Assembly: GCA_036852015.1 (NCBI GenBank)
Contig: JAANDG010000172.1
Location: forward strand, 124,001 to 188,000
Length of the DNA: 64,000 nt
Origin: Pelodera strongyloides
Lineage: Eukaryota; Nematoda; Chromadorea; Rhabditida; Rhabditidae
Direction of reading: 5' to 3'
A program made the position numbers and the translations under genes. A model generated the notes under the pieces. That model made no database searches, was not told where the DNA came from, and was given only the letters and a program-made list of their open reading frames with translations. Each line of letters opens with the position of its first letter. Position 1 is the stretch's first letter. Of the stretch, positions 25,712-42,127 are shown one piece after another.

Positions 25712-25828
25712 CGTAAAGAGGGAGAGAGAGAGAGTGTCATACGCAAAGGTTGAAAAAAGTTCTAAATTAACCAAACACCTACTTGCAATAAATGAAGCAA
25801 CTAGGAGAAGCGCTGTTCCACCGGTCAT
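24381..25828 (-). CDS. Secreted DOMON-only protein
   Basis: Exons in coding order: 25828-25783, 25167-25097, 25013-24936, 24772-24674 and 24560-24381, all phases consistent, 157 residues. A signal peptide covers about residues 1-19. The rest is one DOMON-type beta-sandwich: YQLQWGLSG, then YFRMIITGV, HTNGWTAVGFG, GLDVIVVRLLNGRVIVTDEY and later VAVIKFSRP. DOMON domains bind heme or sugars and usually sit beside cytochrome b561 or hydroxylase domains. Here nothing else is attached and no C-terminal anchor is seen, so a small soluble extracellular ligand-binding protein is likely. The first exon is only 46 nt and lies 615 nt away, next to a GA-rich tract. Ligand unknown. Confidence 0.82.
25688..25738. 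repeat. GA-rich simple repeat
   Basis: A run of GAGAGA with small breaks, in the first intron of the DOMON gene. A shorter similar run lies at 25933-25950 upstream of its start. GA tracts are common near nematode promoters, but no specific role is visible. Confidence 0.85.
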
Positions 25829-28140
25829 CTCTGTCCATCAAATGAGAACTACATGGCTTCGTGTGCGACTTTTATCCACAGTCTCCGCCTTGCTGCATTA
25901 CTGCATGCAGCGCGCTTTGCGCTTGTCAAACTGAGAGAGAGAGAGAGAAATGGTCACTCGCGCGCGGAGAAAGCAGTCTATCTCGAGAGAAGAAAAGACA
26001 GAAAAAAAAACCAGACATCCGTGACAAAAAAACATCAAATACAATTAACGTTCATGTGTCTTTAAAAGTAAGGAAACTAGTGTATCTTGCATAACCCCCT
26101 TTTGTGATGTTGAGACGACTTGTTGAAGCTTACGAGCGTTCTTGGGTATATTCATTATAAGGAACCTTTCAATTAGATAAATAATTAAGCTTTATTTCGA
26201 ACTTTCGATTGAAATAATAAAACTCATTTCATTACAGTTTTCTTGCAGATGCGACCTGAAAAGTATACCGATATTGAAACAATAAAACTCATTCCATTAC
26301 AGTTTTCTTGCAAATGCGACTTCATCAGCCGAGAGAGTTAAATTCGATTAATCAGTGTTGATTATACAGTAATCACAGGTGCAGCTACCTAACTGTCACA
26401 TGTCACGTGTCCATAATTTACATAATTTCCTTGTTTTTGTCAAGTTGCACTTCTTAAAAAAAAGTGCCAAATAGAACATCAATCACAAAATGACAGCTTG
26501 TCCGCTAACTTTTAAGACCAGAACAAATCAACATCATTACAATTGTGTTTTTACAATTGTGTTTTGACAGTCTTTTGACACTTTTACAAAACAACAACAA
26601 CAACAAGACTTGCTAGTTATTCATAGTAGTTCATACACAGCGTGTGAGCCAAGATAGTGTGAGTTTAACATCTACCATTCGGTGTCATTTAACATATCCA
26701 ACTACTAATGCCATCAATAGTGCCTGTCAGTCGATGTTTCCTACTGAGTGATTCCGTTCCGTGACGCAAATCATTAGTTCGGTAAACTGAAGTGGAAAGT
26801 TCGTTTTTTTTACTGAAAAAAGATGATCCGATTATTTTCTAGATTGAGCAAATTAGTAACAGTGTTTACCGAAAAATTGTCCAACCGGAGTCGGGGCTGC
26901 AAATTTGTATGCTCTTCAAAGTGTTTGGAACTTTTTTTTTTCAAATAAAAAGGTAAACGTTTTGAAATATTTTTTAAAGTACTTGAGTTTGGTCTATTAA
27001 AGAGACTATAGTTCTGCACTAGTCGAAACCCAGCTTTTTCTTACTTCGCATCATACTAGAAAGGTGAACCGAGGTTGGTCTGTCAGTCATAGGTCAATGG
27101 GGTTTTCTATGGCTGACAAGGAGTTTTGACACAAAGAATCCTCTTCAAGTTATGTTAGCCACTTTCAAAACCCTCAGGCCTTGAACCAACTATTTCAAAG
27201 CATATTAAGTGCTAAAATGCGTTCTATGAAAAAAAAGTCAAACATTTTGTGGTTGTGTTTGTTTATGCGTTTTCGAACAGCTAATCCTTTTTTCCTTTCC
27301 CGGCAATATAAACTTTTTTTACGTATGCTTGCACACAGATAAATCTACTTCAAGGTTACGTTTTTTATGCGGCTCTCGTTTTTTATACATTCGCCACAGA
27401 TTAGTTACTCTACGAAAAACTCTTTTAAATCAAGATCAACACCTCTGCAAAAGGTTCCCCGATGGTGGAGCGCAAGCCGAGTGAAATCTGGAATGTGAAT
27501 GACACATGTTACAACTGTACAACTTCAACATAACAGAATCTAAATTAAGCATCATTTAAAAAAAAATTGCAAAATTTAAACAAAAATATTGAATTACCAT
27601 TTAAGACATTGTTTTGATAGCACGTTCCTATATTAGTTTCTCGGTTTCTCATTATCATTTTCATCGTATAGTCTTTTCGCTTTTTCCAATTTTTTTTGGC
27701 AGCGCGAGAACGGTTCAAAAAGTGTTCACTCTTGAGCACCTTGAAGTGAGCGCTTACTACTGACTAGAAAGGGTTTAACTCATAAATGACATCATTTACT
27801 GGAAGACAATTTTTTGAGTAGCATGGATACAAGGCATTCTTTAGCTTAAACGCGACTGTAATCGCTATTGTGGCCGGGGAAACAAATACGGAACAACTCA
27901 ATTCATACAAACGTTGGTTCATTCTTCTTACCGTTGAAAACGATAAGAAAATGAAGCAAAGCAAAGTCATAATCAGAAACACAAATATTTATTGCAAACG
28001 ATTTATAAACGCAGTTTCTAAATAAATAAACGTATTTACAGAATACCATAATTAAAGCGCTGATGTTGAATACCTCGCTTCATTACTTAACAGGCAATTG
28101 ATTTGTTATGGTGATAGGTATTAACGCTAGCGTTGAAGAC
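25829..28140. other. Intergenic, one tandem duplication
   Basis: The only clear structure is a two-copy direct repeat at 26211-26322 with a 65-bp period, sharing CATTACAGTTTTCTTGCA. A TTTATT at 27988-27993, read on the minus strand as AATAAA, is a good poly(A) signal for the protease gene upstream of it. Remaining frames look like chance. Confidence 0.55.
26211..26322. repeat. Two-copy direct repeat, 65-bp period
   Basis: Copy one starts at 26211 and copy two at 26276. About 45 bases match with a few changes, including the shared ATTACAGTTTTCTTGCA. It is an isolated tandem duplication. Confidence 0.7.
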
Positions 28141-31110
<2,970 letters not shown>

Positions 31111-34100
31111 GGCTGAAATTACATGAAGAATGTTTTCAAATTGTTCATTCAAAACAATATCAGGAAGCGGAACTTACACATATCGGAAGCAAAACACCTT
31201 TGATATTGAGAATATATTGAGCGCAAAGAATTTTGGGAACTGGATATTGACAGCTTCTCATACAGATTGAGTAGTTTCGAAATGAGTTTTAATGCTTTCA
31301 TCGAAAGATTCACAAAAGATTGACACTGATTGTAAACATGAGTTAATCACCAAACTACCACAGTAAGGAGATAAGAAAATCGAAAATATTATGGTGCACT
31401 CAGCTAGTCGATATTTCTCTATAACTTTTCACATACGCATCAGCTTTACGCCTTGAGAGCGAAATACTTTTAACAAGTTAAATAGTTAACGGAGTCCTTG
31501 CAGTACGTCTAGTAAATAGTTGAATTCTTTAAAGATCACACAGCCAAGAAGTCAAGTAATATTATACGTTACCTTGTTCCTCTATTACTTGAACAACTGC
31601 CGTTCAGTAATTTGAGAAAACAAGGTCAACCACTAGAACAAAAACAAAAACAATGAAACAAAAACCACTGGCATCCGGTTCTACAAGCTAAGGAGTGTTT
31701 GATTTTGCGGGAAAGATCTATGGGACAGCACATTATCGGGTTTAAATACGAGCAAGTGAAAGCAATCATCATACCGTGACTGGTACCACTGGGCCTTTTC
31801 TTGGAAAATGTAAGAATCTAATAATTGATGAGGTGATCTCTATCGGACACATGTTTACAAATATCATTTAACAAGAACACAGGAACATGATTGATGGATC
31901 TGGGCCTCAATGTTGGACACTTGTTCTTTCACCTAATTCTAAGACAAAGTCTTGAGTAAGAAAAAGGGCAAATGTTGTCGTAATTCATGAATACACAGGC
32001 ATTTAGAGACGTTTTCATTCAACCAGCGAGAAAAACATACAATCGTAATAATGTACAATTTCGTATGACACATAATGAAAAAAATCAGAAACCACTGTCA
32101 ATGACTTTGCAATTTCTTACGTGTATTTATATTACCAAACAAGAATATTTTTTCAAGAAATTTAATTGTCGGTATTTATGATCACTTAATTTGTTAGAGT
32201 GTTAATTACTGTTTCAAGCTAACACTTAATCATTGACATCTTAAATAATCAGAATTTCTTTCGCTTATAAATAGCATTTTTTTGAAACTTGTGATTTTTT
32301 TCTCTATTTATATGTTTTCCTTGCGAGCGTGGTGAGTGTGCAAAGGAGTTTTGAGTCTTGTTTTCTTGGTAATAAGGCAATTTACTTATTGGCTAATAAA
32401 TCACTTGCTACCGCAGTTGTTCAGTTCTGATTAGTGACAAATTGGTCGGATCCCATAATCAATCATAATTATGAAGAAAAAAAAATTCATACAGTTGGAA
32501 GGGACAGAACAAGACATATTGGATGTTTTTTTTGCAAAACATTCAGGTTTACAAAGAATGTTTCACAAAATTTCACGGGAAGGAAAGAATCCAATAAACC
32601 TGCAAACAGAGATATTGATAGTGACTAAAAGTGACGCACACGCATCCATCAACTGTGTTTACTGATGAACCTGCTAGATTTCTGAGTTGACGCTTTGACA
32701 AGTCTCAAGGTTGTGAATCAGCTATATATAAGCAAACAAACTTGTTAGTGTCCAACTATCAAGCATTGTAGTTTCGAGCAAACACACAAATTTCCCTGCA
32801 TCAGTGTTTCAATTAATAATGTACGAGGACGGGAAGTTGAATGTTTTAGTTGTCAACCATTTACTTGTTTCGACAGATTGGTTCCTCCCTGACATGACCC
32901 GACCAGTTGTTTATCTACTATCATTCCACTCCAGTTATATCAGCTGATTGTGAGGCTATTCTTTGTGATAAGGCATCATTGACTGACCCTTCGGTTCTTA
33001 AAGCACAACACAAAAAAGCGCAAACATTGTGTCTCATACAAAAAAATAATCTCAGTGGTTATTATTGATCGAAAATTGCTATGTTCGTGTTTATTATATT
33101 TTCATGTGCTTAAAGAGCCAAAGGCTGTTGTAAGTAAAACAAGTGGTTGGACTCCATCTACTAAACTCGCTAGACATCCCCACGAGAAGTTGCATGTGTA
33201 TAGTTTATGTTTGGCTTTTTCCAGCTCATCGGTTTACGAATTAACGTATAGGTTTTCCTAACACTTTTCAAGCTGTTACTAAAACTGAGTCACAGAAAAT
33301 AAATGTCATACAAAACTTCAGATTATTTATTCAACCAGCCTTATTCTACGACGATCACGAACACAACAGCAAACACATGAAAATTATGTTTTAGAAGAGC
33401 ATAATATAAGGTTGCCTTACAAAAGCGAACATATATTCGGCATACAATACGATATACGTAGATTTATAGTGATGGCGATTGTTGCAAGCAAATGTGAAAA
33501 CTCTTGAACTACTAACCGTAAAAAAAGAAAGCGATATACAAGCATCAGCGAACTATGCAACTAGAATGCGTACGCGTTTGAATGAACTAGCGATACCTAG
33601 TTAAGAATGCGGACAACACAACAAGTAATAAAGGTAATACCATTTCGTACATATTATGGGCATGGTGAGTGACCTCTGTAGAAATGGAGCAAATTAGCAT
33701 ACGAACGATTGTATTTTGAATGCGGAGACCTCAATTAGGCCAATAATGGATGAACGTACAAGGACACCCAATAGATCTCATGCATTTTTCTTGTGCCGTA
33801 AACATTCGGATAAGAAAAACAATCAAAGGTTGGAATAAGTGAAGCATTACTTTAGTACGTTACTGCAAGAACTTAGCGATAGAGATTACCTAAGCTAACC
33901 ATAGCAAAGGAAAGAAATTGGAGATTATATGGGCAAAACATCAAATCGTGAGATCAAATTGAGAAAACACTAAGAATTAGGCAAGATGAAACGTTAGTTT
34001 GTGGCTCTTTCGATAAAACACAAACACTGGAAAAAAGTTGCAAAGAAATAAGGAATTGCGCAATGCTAGCGATATATATAAAACATTAAACGAGGACAAG

Positions 34101-34248
34101 GTCATGTGAGAAGCCTTTTTTGGTATACTGCAATTTTGCCTTGAGAAATAAAAGATCATTCGATTTGCAAGATATAATAAATAAGTACCTTTCGTAAAGC
34201 CTTTCTTAATTATTTGAATGTTAAGGTCATGCTTTCAATCCTCATTGA
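31111..34248. other. Intergenic, nothing recognised
   Basis: AT-rich DNA between two minus-strand genes. It includes the promoter side of the protease gene. No exons with matched phases, RNA gene or clear repeat was found. Short frames at 32434-32665 on the plus strand look like chance. Confidence 0.5.
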
Positions 34249-37200
34249 CTACAAGTCTTTGGAACTCAGGTTTATATTGAGACTGATTGCCGATCGTGTC
34301 CGTCCAATATCGTTCATTTCCAGAAAGTTGTGAATTCTTTGATGAGTAGTGGTTTCATCACTGTTATTCCCACACCGCGATTCATCGTAGAGAAGCGAAC
34401 ATCGCTCGCTGGGATTGACCTGTGAGGACACAGTCTAAAACACACCCGACATACCGCACTTTAGAAACTAAGAAAACTATGTATTGATGAATTGCACAAA
34501 ATTCTGAAATGCAAAAACTTACTTGCGAATTGTTCGGTGCCAATCGTCGCACAGATTGCTGAGTTGATCCATTAGTATTATTATAGTTTGTAATCTGAAA
34601 CCTAAATCTCGTCACTTAGTTAACAACCTTCTTTGTGATAGAGGGCATGGATCATAAATTATGTAGCTTTAAGTGAGAGTTTATTATGTACTAACTGAGT
34701 CGGATGCACATAGTGTGCGAGATTAAGCAGATGCAGATGAAAACAATATTAATAAAGCATTAGTTTCACCTCCATTCGGCTGAACATCTTTGCCTCGCTA
34801 CCGCAGTAAAGTCCAAAGGTGAGTTTATTCGCGAGAATTCCGAGTACGCGCACGAAACCTGGAAATATTGAATACATTAAGCACTTTCGGTACGTAGATT
34901 TTGTCATCAATCACTGGTTTGAGTAACAAGGCTAATGGTAAGAAGTATCTACTTGATCGGAAACATCCTACCTTTTCTGAAGTTCTCCGACATCAAAGCA
35001 TATAGGATTGGATTCAAGCATGAGTTGGTGTATGCTAGTACTTGACTTGCAATCTGGACAATCACCATAATCTTGCCGCCCCGAAGAACCAGAGTGTCAG
35101 GGTAAGCCATTCCTGCAACAAATATATAAAAAAATGTTGGTTGTGGCCGCCTTTCAAAAACGAAGTTGACATAGTGTCATTACATCTGTTCACATAGTTG
35201 TGGCTAAAATGGACATCGATAATAACAATACGATAAATACGGCCTTCAAAACTGACCCGAGAAGAAGAAGCACACGTTTAACGGCAACCAACAGACAGCC
35301 CATATAATCACCACACAGAGGACAAGACGAGTGACTTTCCGCTTTGCTTTAACCGTCTCGGGACGACTCCTAATTGAACTGTTCATCTGAAATACTAGAA
35401 ATGTAAAGAAAGAGAACTCATAAACAAGCACAAAGAAGATCGAAAAGGAAACGAAAATGAAACTGACGCTATTAGACGTCCCAGGCCTCGGAGTGTGCCA
35501 CAGCCGCTTCAACATGAAATAGTAGAGCACGCAAGTGATGCCTAACGGCAATAAGTAGCCGAATATGTTGAATGTCAGGAAGTACATTCGAGCCTAAAAG
35601 GTGACGGTACTGTGTAAACAAACGCCTGAATACAAATATTGAACAGCAAACCATTTTGTGTTTTCAACGTTTAATTTATAAAAATTATGTGCCATTGTGT
35701 TTACCTGAAATACTGATGCTTCATTCTGTGCAATACTGACTATTGCGCATGTTGATCGCGTCTCGATGATAAAGTCGTAGTAGAAAATCCCATGCATTAA
35801 GCCGATCGGTACCTAAAGTAGACATAACTGTTTGAAATAATAAGAAAACTGAAAACAAAATTTAGTCGTTCTTTTCTTGTCATTAAAGAACATAGCTACA
35901 TACTTACATGCAATAAGTGAAACTTCATTTGTAAATCGTAAGTGAATGAAAAGAACACTGGGCCGGTGTCGAAAATTTAAATGGCATGCACGTGGGATGT
36001 CAAATTTGTGCACTGAATCTCACATAAACAAATCTGAAGTTACTGACCTGGGATGCCAGTATGATCGAGTAGACTACAAACATCACATTCACTGTGTTTG
36101 TCGTGTTTCGGAGAGTCATTGAATCAACCGGGAAGCAGACTGCGAGAAATCGGTCCAATGCCATCAATGTTAAAGTCCACACAGAAAAATATGCAGAGAT
36201 GTGCTGAAATTATACACGTTAAAAACATGATTACAGTTTCTGGCGCTTCCCAGCGATGCTTTAAACTCCACTGAAATCCGTTTAATAATGGATCAATTTC
36301 TTGCTCCGAACGCTTTTAAAAGTCCCACTTGAAAGTAGTTGATCATCGAGCAAGTCCATCCAGGAAACACCCATACTGGCATCGCATAGTCAATTGCAGT
36401 AAACGGAACACACAGACAGAGGAACATAAGATCAGAGACTGCTAGACCTGCAAAGCAAACTGCTGAAGCTAGCGATCCATTGTTAAGTATAGGCGTACAA
36501 CCCCTTTGTCCCGTCCCGCTTACAAATTCTTTGATATGTCCCGAAAAAAATCATCGTGTTCCCATTCAAATATTCTTTGCTTTACGAGAGCATATCTGAT
36601 GCCATGTTCGGTGAAAGTAAATTAGGCATATCGTATTTTATTAGGTCGCACATCCAAACCCATAACACAATTATTTGGCTTCTCAAAGAGGAAAAACGCA
36701 ATGCTTTTAGCTGCGCAAGAAGGCTATTAGGAGCCTGATCAATAAGGCATTCTGATGACTATGAACTATCTTAAAACATAATCTGGGATTTCGATATGAA
36801 AACTGCCACGGTTATGAAGACTGGTGCTCGTGCAGTAGTCAGCCGTGGGCGGTCAGCATTGGTATAAAATGCGACAACAACCCTTTTCCCAGCATGAAAA
36901 TTACACAGAAAAGTCAAGTGTCAAATACAGTTCGCACTCGTACCAATAATCAGTGTGTTGGTCGAGTTTCGCATCTGACGGTTCAAGGCTACGAGGACGA
37001 CAAGAAGGTTGCCGAACACACCGACCACAATGATCAGAGCAAATATGGAGGGGATGATGATGCCGATCTGAAATCACATTGGTCTCTACCAAATACGATA
37101 TCATACCAATACTGTATAAAAAAGATAACTGCCTCCTTTTACACATCGCCAGCTGCATCCCACAACAAGCTCGCGATGGCAAGACTACGCGTGGCTGCGC

Positions 37201-37466
37201 ATTCGGTTGATGCTATGGGGTGCCAATACATTTGACTTTATAATCAATACTGAAAAATCTGTTGACTGGCAATAATCAAAGACACTATAGTAATATGTGT
37301 CGCGAACAGCGCATGGTAATGTAGGTTATCGTCTGAAATTGAAAAAAAAAACATTCAACGTTCGAAACTGAGTGCAACTTGCTACCTTTCTCTCGAAGAA
37401 AACTGTCTCATTGTAGAACGTCATCAATTGGAATTGCATGTCCTCAGTTAAATTATCGAAGTTCAT
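34249..37466 (-). CDS. npr-9: Neuropeptide GPCR, allatostatin/galanin-like (NPR-9 type)
   Basis: Eleven exons in coding order: 37466-37386, 37067-36944, 36447-36329, 36203-36048, 35812-35705, 35593-35468, 35386-35257, 35112-34972, 34858-34770, 34594-34523 and 34434-34249, giving 443 residues. It is a rhodopsin-class receptor: GNLLVVLVALNRQMRNSTNT in TM1-loop, LAVSDLMFL in TM2, DRF at 125-127 in place of DRY, CWLP at 270-273 in TM6 and NPILY at 315-319 in TM7. An N-glycosylation site (NLT, residue 5) and another (NET) lie in the short extracellular N terminus. The long tail of about 110 residues is rich in Asn, Ser and Thr. Length and sequence style fit C. elegans NPR-9, which controls foraging behaviour. 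The 81-nt intron between 35593-35468 and 35386-35257 is in frame and open, so its removal is inferred from the hydrophobic nonsense it would add to loop 3. Confidence 0.85.
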
Positions 37467-40400
37467 CTTGCTAAAATGGCGTATATGATCAGTTAGCCAT
37501 TAAAATAATCACTTCGCCGAACATAGCGTAAATATTGTCGCATACATCCACAAGAGGTGTTGTGCATTGATAATATGAGCTTTTTGTACAACATCAAGTG
37601 ATAAATAATAGTGTCAGGTGCATGGATAACCTGTGTTACAGATTGTTGAAGAACAGATTGATGGAGATTATTATGAATCGAAAAAAAATCGGCTACATGG
37701 GAGTGAAATCAAGAAGGTTAAATACCTATTAATAAGAACGATTCGAGTAAATTCAACGAATTGGCTTAGAGAATCACCAGAATACAAAATCAATACAATC
37801 CACAAACTGTTTTTTTTTCTCTACAACCAAATTCCGCTGACAATGTAAATTACACCCAATTTTCTACGCATTTCGTTGTTCGGAAGATCACAACGCACTA
37901 TTTAATGTTCAGAAAAAGTGTACAAAAATCTAGTCAAGAAGCTTTTTGCTGCGAGCATTGTGTTCTTGAACCACGTGTTACTGGGGGGATCGCTAGCGAA
38001 TAATCAGAAGATCCTGTACTAAACTGTAGCGAGATTCATCATTGTGCAGAAGCAACTATTTGACTCGGCATTCGAAAGTGGCTGTTCTGTGGTTTTCTCT
38101 TGCATTGTTGCCTTCAGCTCTCATGTTGATTATGTAAACGAAGTGTGAAATAGTGTGATACGAGGCGTAAGATGTTTGGATGAATCCATGCCCACGTACA
38201 AATGAGGCACTCCCGGCTGTATGCCTTTCCTTTAGAAGGATACATTCGCATTAGGAGAAGGCAAGAGATAGAGGGAGGAAACGATGGAGAAAACGATACG
38301 TGACGGGAGACGCTGAATTGCTGAACAGATCAGAAAACTGCTTACACTTCGCTAGATAGGTTTCTGAACAAAAATGAGTGATGGAATGCGAAAAATGGCT
38401 TGGACTTTATTACTTATATTTCGAGCAGCAAGGACAGTAGCCGACGGAAAGTATGATTGAATTTTTAACAAGTGACAATAAGGTAAAATGAGAGAACGGT
38501 TAACTAACGAAACTCGGTTGGTGCGCGGCGAAAAAAGGGGGTCCGCCTATGTCTCGCCGCCCACTTCGCCCGGTCTTCGCGGGACTCTCGCCAGGTCCGG
38601 GCGAGTGTACTGACTACCCTTTGGCAAGAACCGGGTGAAGATTGGACGAAAGCGCCGCACACCCTTTTTTCGGTTTCTGTATGGATTCTGTGCACCGTCC
38701 TTTCGCAGGGCTACCTGGCGAGAGTCCGGCGAAAACTGGGCGAAGCGCGCGGTGAGATCCAGGCGAGCCTCCTTTTTTCGCCGCGCACCAACCTAGTTTC
38801 ACGTTGTTCACGTCTCTCATATGCAAAATATGCGCGAGAAATAAATAAATAAATTGTTTGTGCCTTTCTAGTCTTCTTCCGAAAACGTGTTGCGAGCAAT
38901 TGGGATGGGTATAATAAATACTCTTCAAAATAAATGACATCAATTTCCGGTTAAGCTAATGGCAAATGATGGATTTTTTATGGGAAGTCGTTGTTCTTTT
39001 CTTTTTTTCATCCTTTACAAGAGCCACGGGGCCCGTAGGTCAGTTTTCTTAAAACAATATTGAATAGAGAGTGATATATGTATCGTTCATGACCTTAATT
39101 CAACACTACTGAAATATACGGTTGTGAAAAATGTCCTTTAACGCATTTCGTCACAAATCACAGGACGCTTGAGTAAAATAAATTAAAGATGGATAGATAG
39201 CGCGCTCTAAGACACATCCTCTACTAGAATTCCAACACTGAGAAAGAGATTGGATCGCGGTTTCGAATCTGGCTTGGGAAAATAAATGTGTTAAATACAG
39301 ATATATGCAGATTCATAAGAAATTAGCGAGGAAAGATAGAACGCATATGTTTTTTCGATTTTTGAACTCAAAACGAATTATATGCAGAAGAAGTGCAACT
39401 CTGAACGCTATGTATATCAATTCAATTGACTTAGATATTCTACGCAACGTCTCTTCCTCAACTGTGAATAAGGCGGCAAGAATAAAAAAAACCTTCATGA
39501 GGACTCGATTTAATTGCAGTGCACTTTACAATTCAGCATGCGCACTTATATATATGTAAAGTGATGAAAATTTATAATATGTAGTAACTCAGCAGTACAA
39601 TATTTGAAGGGTTTAACAAGGGTGCTGATTTCAATAATAAATCACTGATCGAAATTTATCCGGTGTTTGGTTTATTCTCGAAATGCCAAAATTAATGTCG
39701 TGAGCTGAGATTCGTGCCCTTTCCCTGATCACTTCTTCTACTTAGTAACAAGTCTCGAAAGGCAATTGTTCAAGATAATGAGCATAATTACACATAAGAT
39801 TAATTGCATGTAGCATCTAGTGCATTGAATGCGAACACATACATAGATCTACTGCGGGGGTTATCCAATAGGGACTTTTCCGAGAAAGTCCCATGAATAT
39901 ATGCAGTGCGACAATGATATAAGGATACATTTAAGTATGTACTTAACATACCTTTCGATGTCCTACTTGAGTAACCTATAAGTAACGTCTCCCAGATATA
40001 AAAATTTATTATTCAGAACGGCGTCTCGGCCAAACTACCGTATGAAGCAGACGAAAGAATGGGCACACTTCGACGATGGAAATCCATACAATAGTGAAGC
40101 TATTATGTTTGAGATCTTCATGACCATACCTTATTATTTCGTCCTGGATACGATGTCATAAAAGCACAAAAGATTTGAAAAATGACTTCATAAAACGTCT
40201 CAATTGCATGGTGATGGTTGTTGAAAATCTCGGCTTTCTGCATGATAGATTTCATTCGTTGTACGGTGATATATTGACGCAATTTTAGGGATGCGCACAG
40301 AATCTGACATCATAGGACAACAAGCGGCTCAAAACATTACACCTTACATGTGGATAATAATAACCCGCCACTTTTAATGGAGTGAAATAAAATTTGCGGC

Positions 40401-42127
40401 CTGATTGTTAGGTAGACATTTTCAGAATCTACAGAGCAAACTGGGCATGTTTTTAAAATTTTGGATGTCTTCCACAGGACAGTGAACGCCCATAGTTCTA
40501 ATCAATATCGAAACCATAAGCCGTTCCTCCGACAATATGCCAACCGTGGTTTTCTATGTTTTATAGGTCATTAACAGCCAGCTTTATTGTCGACGTGGGC
40601 ATTGTGAAGAACTAGCCGACTGAGAGTGAGAAATGCATTATACCGAGTTTGCAAAGCATAAAATGTTTGTGATGTTTAAAAATAGGCTTCTTGTGTAAGC
40701 ATGTATTTATTATTGTATAGCACTGTACAGTGCTCCGTCCGCTGCTACACAAACAAACGAAATACATATAAGCACAGTCTCGGTAAAAAAAATTTCCCTG
40801 TTGTCTTGTGTATATCATCTCATATCGTCTTCTTTTCTAAGCATCTCGGAAAATTAGTTACACTCAGCCAACTTGTCACTCCTCATAAATCCACCATGTC
40901 TATATGTATACAGAAAACCTTCCGAATCACAAAAAATAGCTTGGTTTGGCAACATCCATAAGTCGAGAAGGAATAGATGCAACATGTAGCAGTGAGTGAA
41001 TTCTCTTAAAACACCGTTCCGCTAAGCCATTCTCGTAATCAGTCGAACAGGTGAATAATAAACCTGGTAGCTGTTATAAAAACCTACAATTCTTTTATTT
41101 CTCTTAAGCAGGTACATGTAGAAATCAACTAAAGCGGTACGAATTTAGTAAAAGTGGTTATCAAAAGAAGAAAGAAGTTGCTAAATAATTAAAATTAGTG
41201 AATAATTGTCGTGCGCTATGCAAACACCGACATTCTTGGTGAACAATCAATTTAGGGTGCAATTTGAAAATAAATTCACCAATCTCTGTTCTGCTTGAGG
41301 GAAATTCGAATCTCCAGAAAGCGTGTGAAAACCAGGAAGACTTAGCCCCGCATGCCCAATTTGACATCACAAGAACGATGTGATCTTGGCGTTGGAATAC
41401 CTAAGATTCTTTCAATTTCTTATTAGGAAAACCAGCTATAATCTCAAAAACTTCAAATTGTTACCATATGGTTTTCACTTCTTTTTGTGACAGCAGGGTT
41501 TGCTTCTTTTCAAAAACAATCATACCCACATTAATTCAAACGGCTTGTAATTATTCGGATTTTACAATTGGCTCGCCGCTAGTAGCTGACATTTTATGGT
41601 GTATCAAAACAATAGTTGGGTCCGTTCGGATATAGAGTAACAAAGCACTCAATTTGTGAATTCAGTTAACGGAATTAGTTGCTCTTTCATTGGGACAGAA
41701 TCCATAGACGCAAACTTGAAACGTTTATTGGATTGGAACCGGAAAATGCAATACCAAAGGCATCCACAGACAAAACAATTAAATCTATGACATATTCAAC
41801 ATATGGAAAAGCTTCAGGCAACAAGTTTAACAATAGACTTAACGTTAATCTCACATAAGCGTAGGCGATATGGCAAACGAATATGTTGTACCTAGGAATG
41901 ATTGTCGGGAATGAAGATGAATTGTGGTAAAATAGTTAGTGGGAGGAGATTGTGTCAAGCCTATTTTGTAGGGTCGAGTACACCTTGGAGTGAATATTTT
42001 TAGACAGCACGATTTGTTGAACTTCGAGTTTCAAGTATTAGAAAGATATTAGAAAGACTATCATTGCAGCTTGCCTGCAGTAGGTTAGTTTAGTTGATGC
42101 AATATGTTAAGACGCGGTTGTTATATT
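37467..42127. other. Intergenic with repeats
   Basis: The main feature is the GC-rich palindrome at 38509-38800 (listed separately). At about 39185-39285 a sequence with a weak A box and GGTTTCGAATCTGG may be a worn tRNA-like relic on the plus strand. A plus-strand frame at 39305-39559 follows it and is probably chance. No gene model could be made in this 4.7-kb gap. Confidence 0.45.
38509..38800. mobile_element. GC-rich palindromic MITE-like element
   Basis: The two ends are imperfect inverted repeats of about 100 bp. Both read GGTTGGTGCGCGGCGAAAA from outside in and share GACTCTCGCCAGGT further in. The total length is about 290 bp and the GC content is far above the surroundings. No coding capacity is expected; open frames over it come from its low stop-codon density. 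The target duplication is not clear. It looks like a non-autonomous DNA element unrelated in sequence to the foldback at 19.4 kb. Confidence 0.75.

Noticed and set aside
37250..37345. Apparent extra receptor exon after TTTTTTTTTCAATTTCAG
   Set aside because: It breaks the frame: the first exon ends in phase 0 and this stretch then reaches TAG. Joining 37386 directly to 37067 keeps phase and gives the expected start of TM1.
38504..38943. Minus-strand frames across the GC-rich palindrome
   Set aside because: Explained by stop-poor GC-rich inverted repeats; no domain and no splice structure.
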